From a bacterium (lineage in GTDB: Bacteria; Krumholzibacteriota; Krumholzibacteriia; LZORAL124-64-63): a stretch of DNA of 47,276 nt. The stretch lies in the NCBI GenBank assembly GCA_018829565.1, contig JAHJTW010000007.1, positions 1 through 47,276 on the forward strand, read 5' to 3'. Both the position numbers and the translations under genes were made by a program. Positions 1 to 7,333 of this stretch are shown piece by piece; within the stretch, counting starts at the first letter, position 1, and each line of letters begins with the position of its first letter. The notes under the pieces were generated by a model. The model worked only from the letters and a program-made list of their open reading frames with translations. It did not search any database and had not been told where the DNA came from.

Positions 1-449
1 AGCCGGGGACCGGGACGACCGGTGCGTTCCCGCACCCGGAACAGATCCCGGCAGAACAGGGCCATCTGCAGGTATTCGACCTGCACCGCATCCGGCTGGA
101 ATTCGGCGACGGCCGCCCGGACGCGGCGGCTCAGGGCCGCGGACCAGTACTTCTGCACGTAATGGGGGTAGCCTGAAGCCAGGGAGCGGACCCGGGAGGC
201 CGCCCGCCCGGCGGCCAGCTGCAGGCGGTCCAGGCCGCGGGCGCCGGCGTCGCTGAACGGCAGGGCCACCACGGACGCCCCCAGGGCCTCCACCTCGGGC
301 ACCAGTCCCTCTTCCCCGGGCCTCACCAGGGACACCAGACGGACCTCGTGACTGCGGGCCAGCCAGGTCACCAGATCCCGGACGGCCGTCCCTCCGCCGT
401 GCCCCACCCGGCGGTGGGGCAGGTAGGGGGTCAGGACCATGATACGCAT
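1..449 (-). CDS. Glycosyltransferase family 4, N-terminal part (partial)
   Basis: The 5' end of a minus-strand gene that runs off the left edge; 149 codons are present. The protein begins MRIMVLTPYLPHRRVGHGGG and continues TAVRDLVTWLARSHEVRLVSL, which is the N-terminal Rossmann half of GT4 (GT-B fold) sugar transferases: a start beta-strand, a glycine-rich loop that contacts the acceptor, and an amphipathic helix. Family members transfer a sugar from a nucleotide donor to a cell-surface glycan or lipid. The donor-binding C-terminal half with the EX7E motif is outside the window, so substrate cannot be judged. ATG at 449 is chosen because it puts the first beta-strand at the N-terminus; ATG at 440 is also possible. 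Confidence 0.75.
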   Translation of the reverse strand, partial: MRIMVLTPYLPHRRVGHGGGTAVRDLVTWLARSHEVRLVSLVRPGEEGLVPEVEALGASVVALPFSDAGARGLDRLQLAAGRAASRVRSLASGYPHYVQKYWSAALSRRVRAAVAEFQPDAVQVEYLQMALFCRDLFRVRERTGRPGPR

Positions 450-471
450 GGGATGGTGCTCCGGGAGGGGA

Positions 472-756
472 TCAGAAGGCCACGTATCCGCGGGCGATGC
501 AGAGATCTTCCTTCTTGCGCTCGAGTTCGACGTCCCACTCGGTGGAACCCTCTTCGAGATTGGGCCGGTTCTTGAGCAGGAAGGCCGTCGCTTCCTCGTC
601 GATCTCGTCCTCGATCTTCAGATCGCGCGAGATGAGGTTCTCGATCAGGTGCCGGAAGTCGCCCTCGCCGATCTCCAGGTCGACGATCTCCTCGTCCAGG
701 AGCCGGTCGCTGACCAGCCGGGCCAGGACGGCGATGCGTTCCTCGGTCAATCGCAC
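472..756 (-). CDS. DUF507 family protein (downstream copy)
   Basis: A 94-residue acidic protein starting GTG (MRLTEERIAVLARLVSDRLL) with an AAGGAG ribosome-binding site a few bases upstream. It resembles the DUF507 family, small helical proteins of unknown function found in Aquificae, Deltaproteobacteria-like lineages and FCB relatives; the shared features are the MRL start, a central acidic stretch (EDEIDEEA) and a C-terminal basic helix. It lies 21 bases after a second DUF507 gene and must be co-transcribed with it. No signal peptide or membrane segment is present, so it is cytoplasmic. Function is not known. Confidence 0.75.
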   Translation of the reverse strand: MRLTEERIAVLARLVSDRLLDEEIVDLEIGEGDFRHLIENLISRDLKIEDEIDEEATAFLLKNRPNLEEGSTEWDVELERKKEDLCIARGYVAF

Positions 757-777
757 GGCGTGCTCCTTGTCATCCGG

Positions 778-1059
778 TCAGAGGGTGAAATTCCGTTTGC
801 GGGCGAGTTCGCGCTTCATCTTGTTGCGCAGGGCTCCGACGTCCATGTCCATGGCCCGGATCTCGTTCACGTTCTGCTTGATCAGGCTCTCGACCTGTTC
901 GTCGATCTCGTCCTCTTCGTGCATGTTGTCGTAGATGGCGTCGTCCACGGCGCGCAGCAGCAGATCCTCGTTGGCGATGATGTGGATCCTGGGATGTTCC
1001 TGGACCATCTTCAGGACCCGGTGGGCCAGATAACCGATCTTGTTCTTGCTGAGCCTCAC
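778..1059 (-). CDS. DUF507 family protein (upstream copy)
   Basis: A 93-residue protein, MRLSKNKIGYLAHRVLKMVQ, that aligns along its length with its neighbour: same MRL start, same acidic centre (HEEDEIDEQVESLI) and a basic C-terminus (MKRELARKRNFTL). DUF507 proteins have no established role. The start is GTG at 1059, supported by a GGAGG site about six bases upstream on the minus strand. It is the first gene of a two-gene unit that diverges from the MoxR/Bat operon; the intervening 289 bases carry a possible promoter for each direction. The two copies have diverged strongly, so they may form a heteromer rather than be redundant (inference). Confidence 0.75.
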   Translation of the reverse strand: MRLSKNKIGYLAHRVLKMVQEHPRIHIIANEDLLLRAVDDAIYDNMHEEDEIDEQVESLIKQNVNEIRAMDMDVGALRNKMKRELARKRNFTL

Positions 1060-1143
1060 GGCGGCCTCCGGTCAGGGAAACTTGGCGGGAAACCAGGAAA
1101 ATTCGCGGCGGGATCCGTGCTCGCGATCCGGACGACAGCCTCA

Positions 1144-1159
1144 TTGAAAGACTTTTCAA
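1144..1159. repeat. Inverted repeat in the DUF507/moxR divergent region
   Basis: TTGAAA and TTTCAA arms of six bases flank the spacer GACT. The site lies between the DUF507 pair and moxR and overlaps the -10 region of a possible minus-strand promoter (TTGCCA at 1171-1166, 17-base spacer, TTCAAT). It could be an operator; equally it could be a chance palindrome. Confidence 0.3.
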
Positions 1160-1164
1160 AGGGG

Positions 1165-1193
1165 TTGGCAAGAAAAAAGGGGTTGGGTATTTT
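1165..1193 (+). promoter_or_regulatory. Candidate sigma-70 promoter for the moxR-bat operon
   Basis: TTGGCA at 1165-1170, a 17-base spacer and TATTTT at 1188-1193 predict a transcript start near 1200 and a leader of about 150 bases. The leader contains a small hairpin with arms TCCCGG and CCGGGA at about 1302-1319 just ahead of the ribosome-binding site. Confidence 0.5.
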
Positions 1194-1348
1194 GGGAAGC
1201 CCCGGATCCGGAGGGTCCGGGTCCGCCGCATCCGCGATTGGTGGGAACTCCCGTCCCTCCAACCCGTATCAAGGCGGTCGGCGAAGACGTCAACGAGTCA
1301 TCCCGGATTCCCCCGGGATGCCCCACCATGGTCTCACGGAAGGTAGTC

Positions 1349-2335
1349 ATGACCGTAAACCAATCCCTGGACAAGATCCAGGCCGAGGAGTTCTCCCGCC
1401 GCCTGCAGGACGTCCTGGCGGAAACGGGCAAGGTGATCGTCGGACAGCGCGAGATGATGGAAGGGCTGCTGATGGGGCTGGTGACCGGCGGCCACATCCT
1501 GCTGGAGGGCGTGCCGGGGCTGGCCAAGACGCTGGCCGTCAGCACCCTCGCCAGGACGGTGGACACCGAGTTCCGCAGGATCCAGTTCACTCCGGACCTG
1601 CTGCCGGCCGACATCACCGGGACGACGATCTACAACCGCGAGACCGGTGAGTTCAAGGTCAAGCAGGGCCCCGTCTTCAGCAACATCATCCTCGCCGACG
1701 AGATCAACCGGGCCCCGGCCAAGGTGCAGAGCGCCCTGCTCGAAGCGATGCAGGAGCGGCAGGTCACCATCGGGGGCGAGACCTTCCCCCTGGCCGATCC
1801 CTTCCTGGTGCTCGCCACCCAGAACCCCATCGAGCAGGAGGGGACCTACCCACTGCCCGAGGCCCAGGTGGACCGATTCCTCCTCAAGCTGAAGATCGGC
1901 TACCCCACCCGGGAAGAGGAGCGGACCATCCTCGAGCGCATGGCAGGGAAGGCGGTGCCCGAGGTCGCGAAGGTGGTCGATCCCGCCGGCATCCGCAGCA
2001 TGCGCGCCGCGGTCAACGCGGTCTTCGTGGACGAGAAGATCAAGTCCTACATCATCGACATCGTGTTCGCCTCCCGTGATCCCGAGGCCGCCGGGCTCGA
2101 CCTGGCCCCGCTGATCGCCTGGGGCGCCTCGCCGCGGGCCACGCTCGCCCTGACCCAGCTGGCCCGGGCCCGGGCCCTGATGCAGGGGCGCGCCTTCGTC
2201 ATCCCCGAGGACGTCAAGACCGTCGGGCACGACGTGTTGCGGCACCGCATCCTGATCACCTACGAGGCCGAGGCCGAGAACCTGACCAGCGACGACATCG
2301 TCAGCGCCCTGCTGGACAACGTCGCGGTGCCCTGA
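1349..2335 (+). CDS. MoxR-family AAA+ ATPase
   Basis: A 328-residue AAA+ ATPase of the MoxR clade. Walker A is GVPGLAKT (54-61), Walker B ends ILADE (114-118), sensor 1 is ATQNP (156-160) and an arginine motif DRF follows at 175-177; all are intact. MoxR ATPases act as chaperones that mature metal-containing or surface complexes together with von Willebrand factor A (VWA) proteins. This one heads an unbroken run of DUF58 and Bat genes, the classical arrangement linked to oxidative-stress and envelope fitness. The start at 1349 (MTVNQSLDKI) is preferred because GGAAGG lies six bases upstream; an in-frame ATG at 1328 and earlier codons lack such a site. It is separated from the next gene by four bases. 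Confidence 0.92.
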   Translation: MTVNQSLDKIQAEEFSRRLQDVLAETGKVIVGQREMMEGLLMGLVTGGHILLEGVPGLAKTLAVSTLARTVDTEFRRIQFTPDLLPADITGTTIYNRETGEFKVKQGPVFSNIILADEINRAPAKVQSALLEAMQERQVTIGGETFPLADPFLVLATQNPIEQEGTYPLPEAQVDRFLLKLKIGYPTREEERTILERMAGKAVPEVAKVVDPAGIRSMRAAVNAVFVDEKIKSYIIDIVFASRDPEAAGLDLAPLIAWGASPRATLALTQLARARALMQGRAFVIPEDVKTVGHDVLRHRILITYEAEAENLTSDDIVSALLDNVAVP

Positions 2336-2339
2336 GGCC

Positions 2340-3254
2340 ATGAGCGGACGCGTCCAGGGCAGCGGCATTCCTCCCGAGATCCTGGCGGCGGTCCGCCGGA
2401 TAGAGATCCGCACGCGCAGGCTCGTCGAGGAGGTCTTCTCCGGGGAGTACCATTCGGTGTTCAAGGGCACCGGCATGGAGTTCCGCGAGGTGAGGGAGTA
2501 CGTCCCCGGGGACGACATCCGCACCATCGACTGGAACGTGACGGCCCGCACCGGAGACCCCTACGTCAAGCTCTTCGAGGAGGAGCGCGAACTGACCGTG
2601 GTTCTCGCGGTGGACATGAGCCGCAGCGGGAACTTCGGGTCGGGGAGTCGCCTGAAGGCCGAGATCGCGGCCGAACTCTGCGGGGTGCTCGCGTTCTCGG
2701 CCATCGCCAACAAGGACAAGGTGGGCCTGGTCATCTTCACCGACACCGTCGAGAAGTTCATCCCGCCGGCCAAGGGCAGGAACCACGTCCTGAGGCTGAT
2801 CCGGGAACTGCTGGCCTTCCGGCCCCAGGGCAGGGGAACCGACCTCGACGAGCCCCTCCGCCTGCTCGGGTCGGTCCTCAAGCGCAAGGCCACGATCTTC
2901 CTGGTGTCCGACTTCTGGGCCCCGGATTTCGCCACCAGCCTGTCGGTCCTGGGACGGCGCCACGACATGGTCGCGGTGCGGGTGCGGGACCCGCGTGAGA
3001 CGAGCCTGCCCGCGGTGGGGCTGGTGCGCTGGGCCGACGCCGAGACAGGCCGGGAGATGATCCTGGACACCAGCGACCCGGGGCTGGCCGCGGAACTTTC
3101 GCAGGCGGCGGCCGGGCATGATCGGGCCCAGGAGAGGGTCTTCCTGGCTCACGGGGTGGACCTGGTCGACGTCGACGCCACCGCCTCCTACGTCGAGCCC
3201 CTGCGCGCCTTCTTCCTGGCCCGCGAGGGGCGCAGAAGGAGCCGCAGCCGATGA
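2340..3254 (+). CDS. DUF58 domain protein (VWA-like)
   Basis: A 304-residue protein with the DUF58 signature YVPGDDIRTIDW (54-65) followed by a VWA-like fold whose metal-ion site is DMSRS (92-96). DUF58 proteins are the cytosolic partners encoded next to MoxR ATPases, and are thought to deliver or hold the client. No signal peptide is present. It starts four bases after moxR and its stop overlaps the next start (ATGA), so translation is coupled. Length is normal for the family. Confidence 0.9.
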   Translation: MSGRVQGSGIPPEILAAVRRIEIRTRRLVEEVFSGEYHSVFKGTGMEFREVREYVPGDDIRTIDWNVTARTGDPYVKLFEEERELTVVLAVDMSRSGNFGSGSRLKAEIAAELCGVLAFSAIANKDKVGLVIFTDTVEKFIPPAKGRNHVLRLIRELLAFRPQGRGTDLDEPLRLLGSVLKRKATIFLVSDFWAPDFATSLSVLGRRHDMVAVRVRDPRETSLPAVGLVRWADAETGREMILDTSDPGLAAELSQAAAGHDRAQERVFLAHGVDLVDVDATASYVEPLRAFFLAREGRRRSRSR

Positions 3255-4420
3255 TCGGACCGCGGCGCAATAGGACGGTCCCGGGGGTCCCGGTCATGGG
3301 TCTCGCCGCCGCCTGTCTGCTCGTGAGCGCAGGTCTCGGCTCCACCGCCGCAGCCCGGCAGGGTGGGATCTTCCCAGGCGCCGGTCCAGGCGGCCCGGCC
3401 GGCATGAACCCGGGGGGGATGACCGGCGCCCCCATGGCCACGGCCGCTCCCGCCGACACCGCGGTGGTCCGGCTGTCCTGGCCTTCCGCCGGTCCGGGGA
3501 TCACCGCGGTCCGGGCCCTGTCCGATTCGGTGGCCTTCGGCGGCGTCCTTTTGATCGAGGTGGTCCACGCTGCGGCCGGTGCAGCCGTTCCGGATTCGGT
3601 TCTGGCTCCGGACGCCGACTGGCTGGCGACGGTTCCCCTGCCTGCCGGTCAGGAAGGCATGCTGCCCGCGCCGTCATCCCTATCACCCGGTGTTTCCGCG
3701 ACTTTGCGCGCCTTCCGGGTCTATCGCCCCCACCCCTTCATCGTCACGGTCGGCGACGCATCCAGCGGGGTCGTCGCGGTGAACGGCAGGGTGACCGGAA
3801 CCGGGGAGGCCGCCGTCATCCGCGATCCCCGGCCCTTCGGCCTGCGCCTGACCCGGGATTTCTGGCTCCTCTTGATCGCGGGGATCCTGCTGGCCGCGGC
3901 CTGGCTCATCCTGTGGAACCGCCGCCGGCCTGCCCGGGAGCTGCCCCATCGTCCGGTCCGGCCGCCGGCCTGGGTTGCGGCCGCCCTCGCCCTCCGCGAA
4001 CTCCTGGCCGAAGGTCTGGAGGACGCCGGGCGTCACCAGCTCCTGCTCGATCGTCTGGCCGGTGTGATGCGGGCCTTCGTGGCGGATCGATATCTCATCG
4101 GCGCGCGGGAGATGACAGGCAGGGAGATCGTGGCCGCCTGCCGGGCGCGAGGCTATCCCGACGAGCCGGTCGCCGCCTTCGCGGGCCTGATCGACCGCGC
4201 GGATCTCGCCAGGTTCAGCCCCGCCGGACCAGCTGCGGACGAATGCCGGGCCGCCCTGGCCGAATTCCTGGTCCGGGTGGAAGCCGTGCGGATCGAGCCG
4301 GTGGCGACCCCCGTTCCCGCGGCCGTCATGATCGAGGCCGCCCAGGCGTGGGCGGGTCTGAAGGGACGGTTCGAAAGGGAGGCCGCCCTGGCCGTCCCGG
4401 GCGGGGGAGGCGCCGCATGA
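3251..4420 (+). CDS. Secreted/membrane Bat-operon protein with one central TM helix
   Basis: A 389-residue protein with a signal peptide (hydrophobic stretch about 16-35 ending in AAA), a Gly/Pro/Met-rich linker, an extracytoplasmic beta-rich domain (about 70-200) and a single membrane helix at 204-222 (FWLLLIAGILLAAAWLILW) followed by a cytoplasmic helical domain. The position between DUF58 and BatA and the topology match the DUF4381/BatD-short type proteins found in this slot of MoxR operons; the assignment is by context and architecture rather than by strong motifs. It overlaps both neighbours by four bases. Confidence 0.65.
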   Translation: MIGPRRNRTVPGVPVMGLAAACLLVSAGLGSTAAARQGGIFPGAGPGGPAGMNPGGMTGAPMATAAPADTAVVRLSWPSAGPGITAVRALSDSVAFGGVLLIEVVHAAAGAAVPDSVLAPDADWLATVPLPAGQEGMLPAPSSLSPGVSATLRAFRVYRPHPFIVTVGDASSGVVAVNGRVTGTGEAAVIRDPRPFGLRLTRDFWLLLIAGILLAAAWLILWNRRRPARELPHRPVRPPAWVAAALALRELLAEGLEDAGRHQLLLDRLAGVMRAFVADRYLIGAREMTGREIVAACRARGYPDEPVAAFAGLIDRADLARFSPAGPAADECRAALAEFLVRVEAVRIEPVATPVPAAVMIEAAQAWAGLKGRFEREAALAVPGGGGAA

Positions 4421-5406
4421 TGGAGTTCGCCCGTCCCTGGCTCTTGCTGCTCCTGCCCGTGGCCCTGACCCTGGCCTGGTTCCGCTTGCGGTCCGATCCG
4501 GGCCCCGGGGTGCTGAGGCATTCCCATCTTGCTCTCCTGGCGGGGGTCAGGCCCACCCTGCGTGCGCGCCTCTACCGCTGGCTGCCTTTGCTGTCTGGGA
4601 TCGCCCTGGTGCTCCTGGTCGTCGCGGCGGCGGGTCCCCGCATCGCCCACCGCAGCGAGGACGTCGAGGGCGAGGGGATCGACATCGTCCTGGCCCTGGA
4701 CATCAGCGGCAGCATGCGGTCCCTCGATTTCCACCCCAAGGACCGCCTCGAATCCGCCAAGGACGTCATCCGGGGGTTCATCGGCGGCCGGCCGCACGAC
4801 CGCATCGGCCTGGTCGTCTTCGCGGCCAAGGCCTTCACCCAGTGTCCGCTCACCCTGGACCACCCGGTCCTGACCGGTTTCCTGGACGAGGTGCAGGTGG
4901 GTTTGATCGACGACGGCACCGCCATCGGATTGGGGCTGGCCACCGCCGTCGCCCGGTTGAAGCATTCCGATTCCCCGAGCAAGACCATCATCCTGCTGAC
5001 CGACGGGGTGAACAACGTGTTCACCCTGGAACCGGAGACGGCCGCCGAGCTGGCCCGCTCCCTCGACGTGCGCGTCTACACCATCGCCATCGGCCGCGAG
5101 GGGATGGTTCCCTACCCGGTCAACGATCCCGTGTTCGGTCGGCGGACCCGCCAGGTCGAGACCAAGCTGGACCTCGACCTCCTGGACAGGATCGCCGAGC
5201 TGACGGGGGGCCGGATGTTCCAGGCCACCAGCGCGGACATGCTCCAGCAGGTGTTCGCGACCATCGACGAGCTGGAGACGGCCCGTTTCGAGACCTCGAT
5301 CAGCACCTGGTACCGGGAGCGCATGGCCTGGTTCGCCGGGCCGGCCCTGGGCCTGGTCCTGCTGGAATTCCTGCTGGCAGCCACCTGGCTGAGGAGGTTG
5401 CCGTGA
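4417..5406 (+). CDS. batA: BatA-type VWA membrane protein
   Basis: A 329-residue protein with two N-terminal membrane helices (about 6-22 and 55-72), a periplasmic/cytoplasmic VWA domain and a C-terminal membrane helix (about 305-324). The metal-ion-dependent adhesion site is complete: DISGS at 95-99, a threonine in the DDGTAIG loop and a later LTDG. This is the standard BatA layout. The ATG at 4417 overlaps the previous stop; an open frame continues upstream but only inside the preceding gene. BatA is believed to form a complex with BatB in the envelope that protects against oxidative or envelope stress. Confidence 0.9.
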   Translation: MMEFARPWLLLLLPVALTLAWFRLRSDPGPGVLRHSHLALLAGVRPTLRARLYRWLPLLSGIALVLLVVAAAGPRIAHRSEDVEGEGIDIVLALDISGSMRSLDFHPKDRLESAKDVIRGFIGGRPHDRIGLVVFAAKAFTQCPLTLDHPVLTGFLDEVQVGLIDDGTAIGLGLATAVARLKHSDSPSKTIILLTDGVNNVFTLEPETAAELARSLDVRVYTIAIGREGMVPYPVNDPVFGRRTRQVETKLDLDLLDRIAELTGGRMFQATSADMLQQVFATIDELETARFETSISTWYRERMAWFAGPALGLVLLEFLLAATWLRRLP

Positions 5407-5446
5407 CGTCCGCCCGCCGTCCGATCACCGAGGGGAGGTGTCCTTC

Positions 5447-7333
5447 TTGAGATTCGCCCAGGAGGTCTGGCTCTACGTGATTCCCCTGCTGCCCCTGCTC
5501 TGGCTGCTGCTGCGGTCGGGGGACCGCAGGGCGCGGAGGCGCCGCACCCGGCTGCTCGGGGAGCAGGCTCCCGCCCACGTCGAAGGGGACAACAGGCGTC
5601 TGCGATCCTGGGACAGGTTCCTGCTCATCGGCGGGATCTTCTGGCTGCTGCTCGCCCTCGCCCGGCCCCAGTGGGGAGCCAGCGAGGTCACCGTCACCCA
5701 GCGGGGATCCGACGTCGTCGTCGCCCTGGACATCTCCAATTCCATGCTCGCCGAGGACGTGGTCCCCAACCGGATGGAGCGGGCCAAGGCCGAACTCGGA
5801 GCCTTCCTGGACCGGCTCCAGGACAGCCGGATCGGTCTGGTGTTCTTCGCCGGATCCGCCTTCGTCCAGTGCCCCTTGACCCTGGATTACGGCACGGCGC
5901 AGATCTTCCTGAACATGGCGGACCCCGACATGCTCTCCGAGCAGGGCACGGCCATCGCCTCGGCGCTCGATGCGGCCAGGGAACTGCTGGCCAAGGGCAA
6001 GGAGGGGGGACCCTCGGGTTCCTTCCAGGCGGTCCTGCTGGTCACCGACGGCGAGGACCTCGAGGGGGACTGGGAGGCCAGCGCGCAGGCCTGCATCGAC
6101 GCCGGCATCCGGATCATCCCGGTCGGCGTGGGAGACGAGGCCGGAGGGCTCATCCCCGTCACCGACAACCAGGGCCGTTCGGCGGGGTTCATGAAGGACG
6201 CCGAAGGAAGCGTCGTTCTCAGCAGGCTGGACATGGCCTCGCTGGATCGGATGGCTGCCCTGGGCGGCGGGTCGCCGTTCCGGATCGGAGTCGACGGGTT
6301 GGCGGGCGACCGCCTCTTCGTCGAACTCGAGCGTCTGGGCAAGAGGGACTTCGAGGACCGGCGCATCTCCGCCTATCAGGAGCGCTACTTGATTCCCTTG
6401 CTGCTGGCCTTCGCCAGCCTCGGGCTGCGCCTGGTCCTGAGGCCGCGGAGGCGGCCGGACCATGGCGGCGCCCTGCCCGCAGCCTTCCTGCTGGCGGTGG
6501 CGGCCGGTCTCGCCGCGGGTTCCGGCCTTCCGGGCACGGCCGCGGCCGGGGTCGTCACCCCGGAATCCCAGGCCATGGCCTGGGGCCGCGACCTCTACGA
6601 TCAGGGTGATTATCAAGGGGCCCTGACCGAGTTCGGCAGCGCCCTGGTCCTCGATCCGGAAGACCCCCTGGTCAGCCTGGCCATGGGCGAAACCCTGCAC
6701 CGTCTCGAACAGTACCAGGAGGCGATCCGGGAGTTCGAGCGGTCGCTGAGCCTCACCGAAGATCCCGAGTTGAGGGCCGAGGCTCTCTACAACGCCGGGA
6801 CCTCGCTCCTGGGGGCCGGAGATCCCGAGGCCGCCGCAGCCAAGCTCCGCGAATCGCTGGCCCTGGATCCGGAACAGACCGACGCTCTTTTCAATCTCGA
6901 ACTGGCCCTGAAAATGATGCAGGAACAGCAGCAACAGCAGCAGGACCAGGGCCAGGACGACCAGCAGCAGCAGGAAGAGCAGCAGGAGGACCAGGAGCAG
7001 CAGAACCAGGACCAGGGAGAACAGGACCGGGAGGACCGGCAGGAGCAGGAACAGCAGCAGCAGGAACAGCAGCAACAGGAGCAGCAGCAGGAGCAACAGC
7101 AGCAGGAACAACAACAGGAACAACAACAGGAACAACAACAGGAGGAGCAGCAACAGGAATCCCCGCCGCAGGACCAGGATTCCGAGCAGGAACAGGAGGC
7201 CGATCCGGAGCAGTTGACGAAGGATCAGGCCATGCAGATCCTCAACGCCCTCGATCGGGACGAGGAGGAGCTCAAGCGCTCCGTCCAGCAGCGCCTCAAG
7301 GGCGGCAAGCCCAAGAGCGGGAAACGATGGTGA
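5447..7333 (+). CDS. batB: BatB VWA protein fused to a BatC-like TPR/Gln-rich module
   Basis: A 628-residue fusion. The N-terminal 340 residues are BatB: two membrane helices, VWA with DISNS (95-99), and a membrane helix near 320-335. A second hydrophobic segment follows, then TPR repeats (about 376-492), and an extremely Gln/Glu-rich tract (about 490-575) ending in a basic tail. TPR plus Q/E-rich tract is the usual content of a separate BatC. The TTG at 5447 is chosen since GGGGAGG lies eight bases upstream; GTG at 5438 would overlap that site. The stop overlaps the next start. The family role is envelope stress tolerance; the fusion suggests BatB and BatC work stoichiometrically (inference). 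Confidence 0.85.
   Translation: MRFAQEVWLYVIPLLPLLWLLLRSGDRRARRRRTRLLGEQAPAHVEGDNRRLRSWDRFLLIGGIFWLLLALARPQWGASEVTVTQRGSDVVVALDISNSMLAEDVVPNRMERAKAELGAFLDRLQDSRIGLVFFAGSAFVQCPLTLDYGTAQIFLNMADPDMLSEQGTAIASALDAARELLAKGKEGGPSGSFQAVLLVTDGEDLEGDWEASAQACIDAGIRIIPVGVGDEAGGLIPVTDNQGRSAGFMKDAEGSVVLSRLDMASLDRMAALGGGSPFRIGVDGLAGDRLFVELERLGKRDFEDRRISAYQERYLIPLLLAFASLGLRLVLRPRRRPDHGGALPAAFLLAVAAGLAAGSGLPGTAAAGVVTPESQAMAWGRDLYDQGDYQGALTEFGSALVLDPEDPLVSLAMGETLHRLEQYQEAIREFERSLSLTEDPELRAEALYNAGTSLLGAGDPEAAAAKLRESLALDPEQTDALFNLELALKMMQEQQQQQQDQGQDDQQQQEEQQEDQEQQNQDQGEQDREDRQEQEQQQQEQQQQEQQQEQQQQEQQQEQQQEQQQEEQQQESPPQDQDSEQEQEADPEQLTKDQAMQILNALDRDEEELKRSVQQRLKGGKPKSGKRW
6915..7170 (+). repeat. CAG/CAA-rich low-complexity tract in batB
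   Basis: An approximately 250-base purine-rich tract made largely of CAG, CAA, GAG, GAA and GAC codons encoding Gln/Glu/Asp runs. It mixes CAG and CAA and inserts Glu, Asp and Asn codons, so it is an imperfect repeat. The codon alternation is uneven: the 3' end (about 7100-7150) has near-identical CAACAGGAA-type units. Confidence 0.85.
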
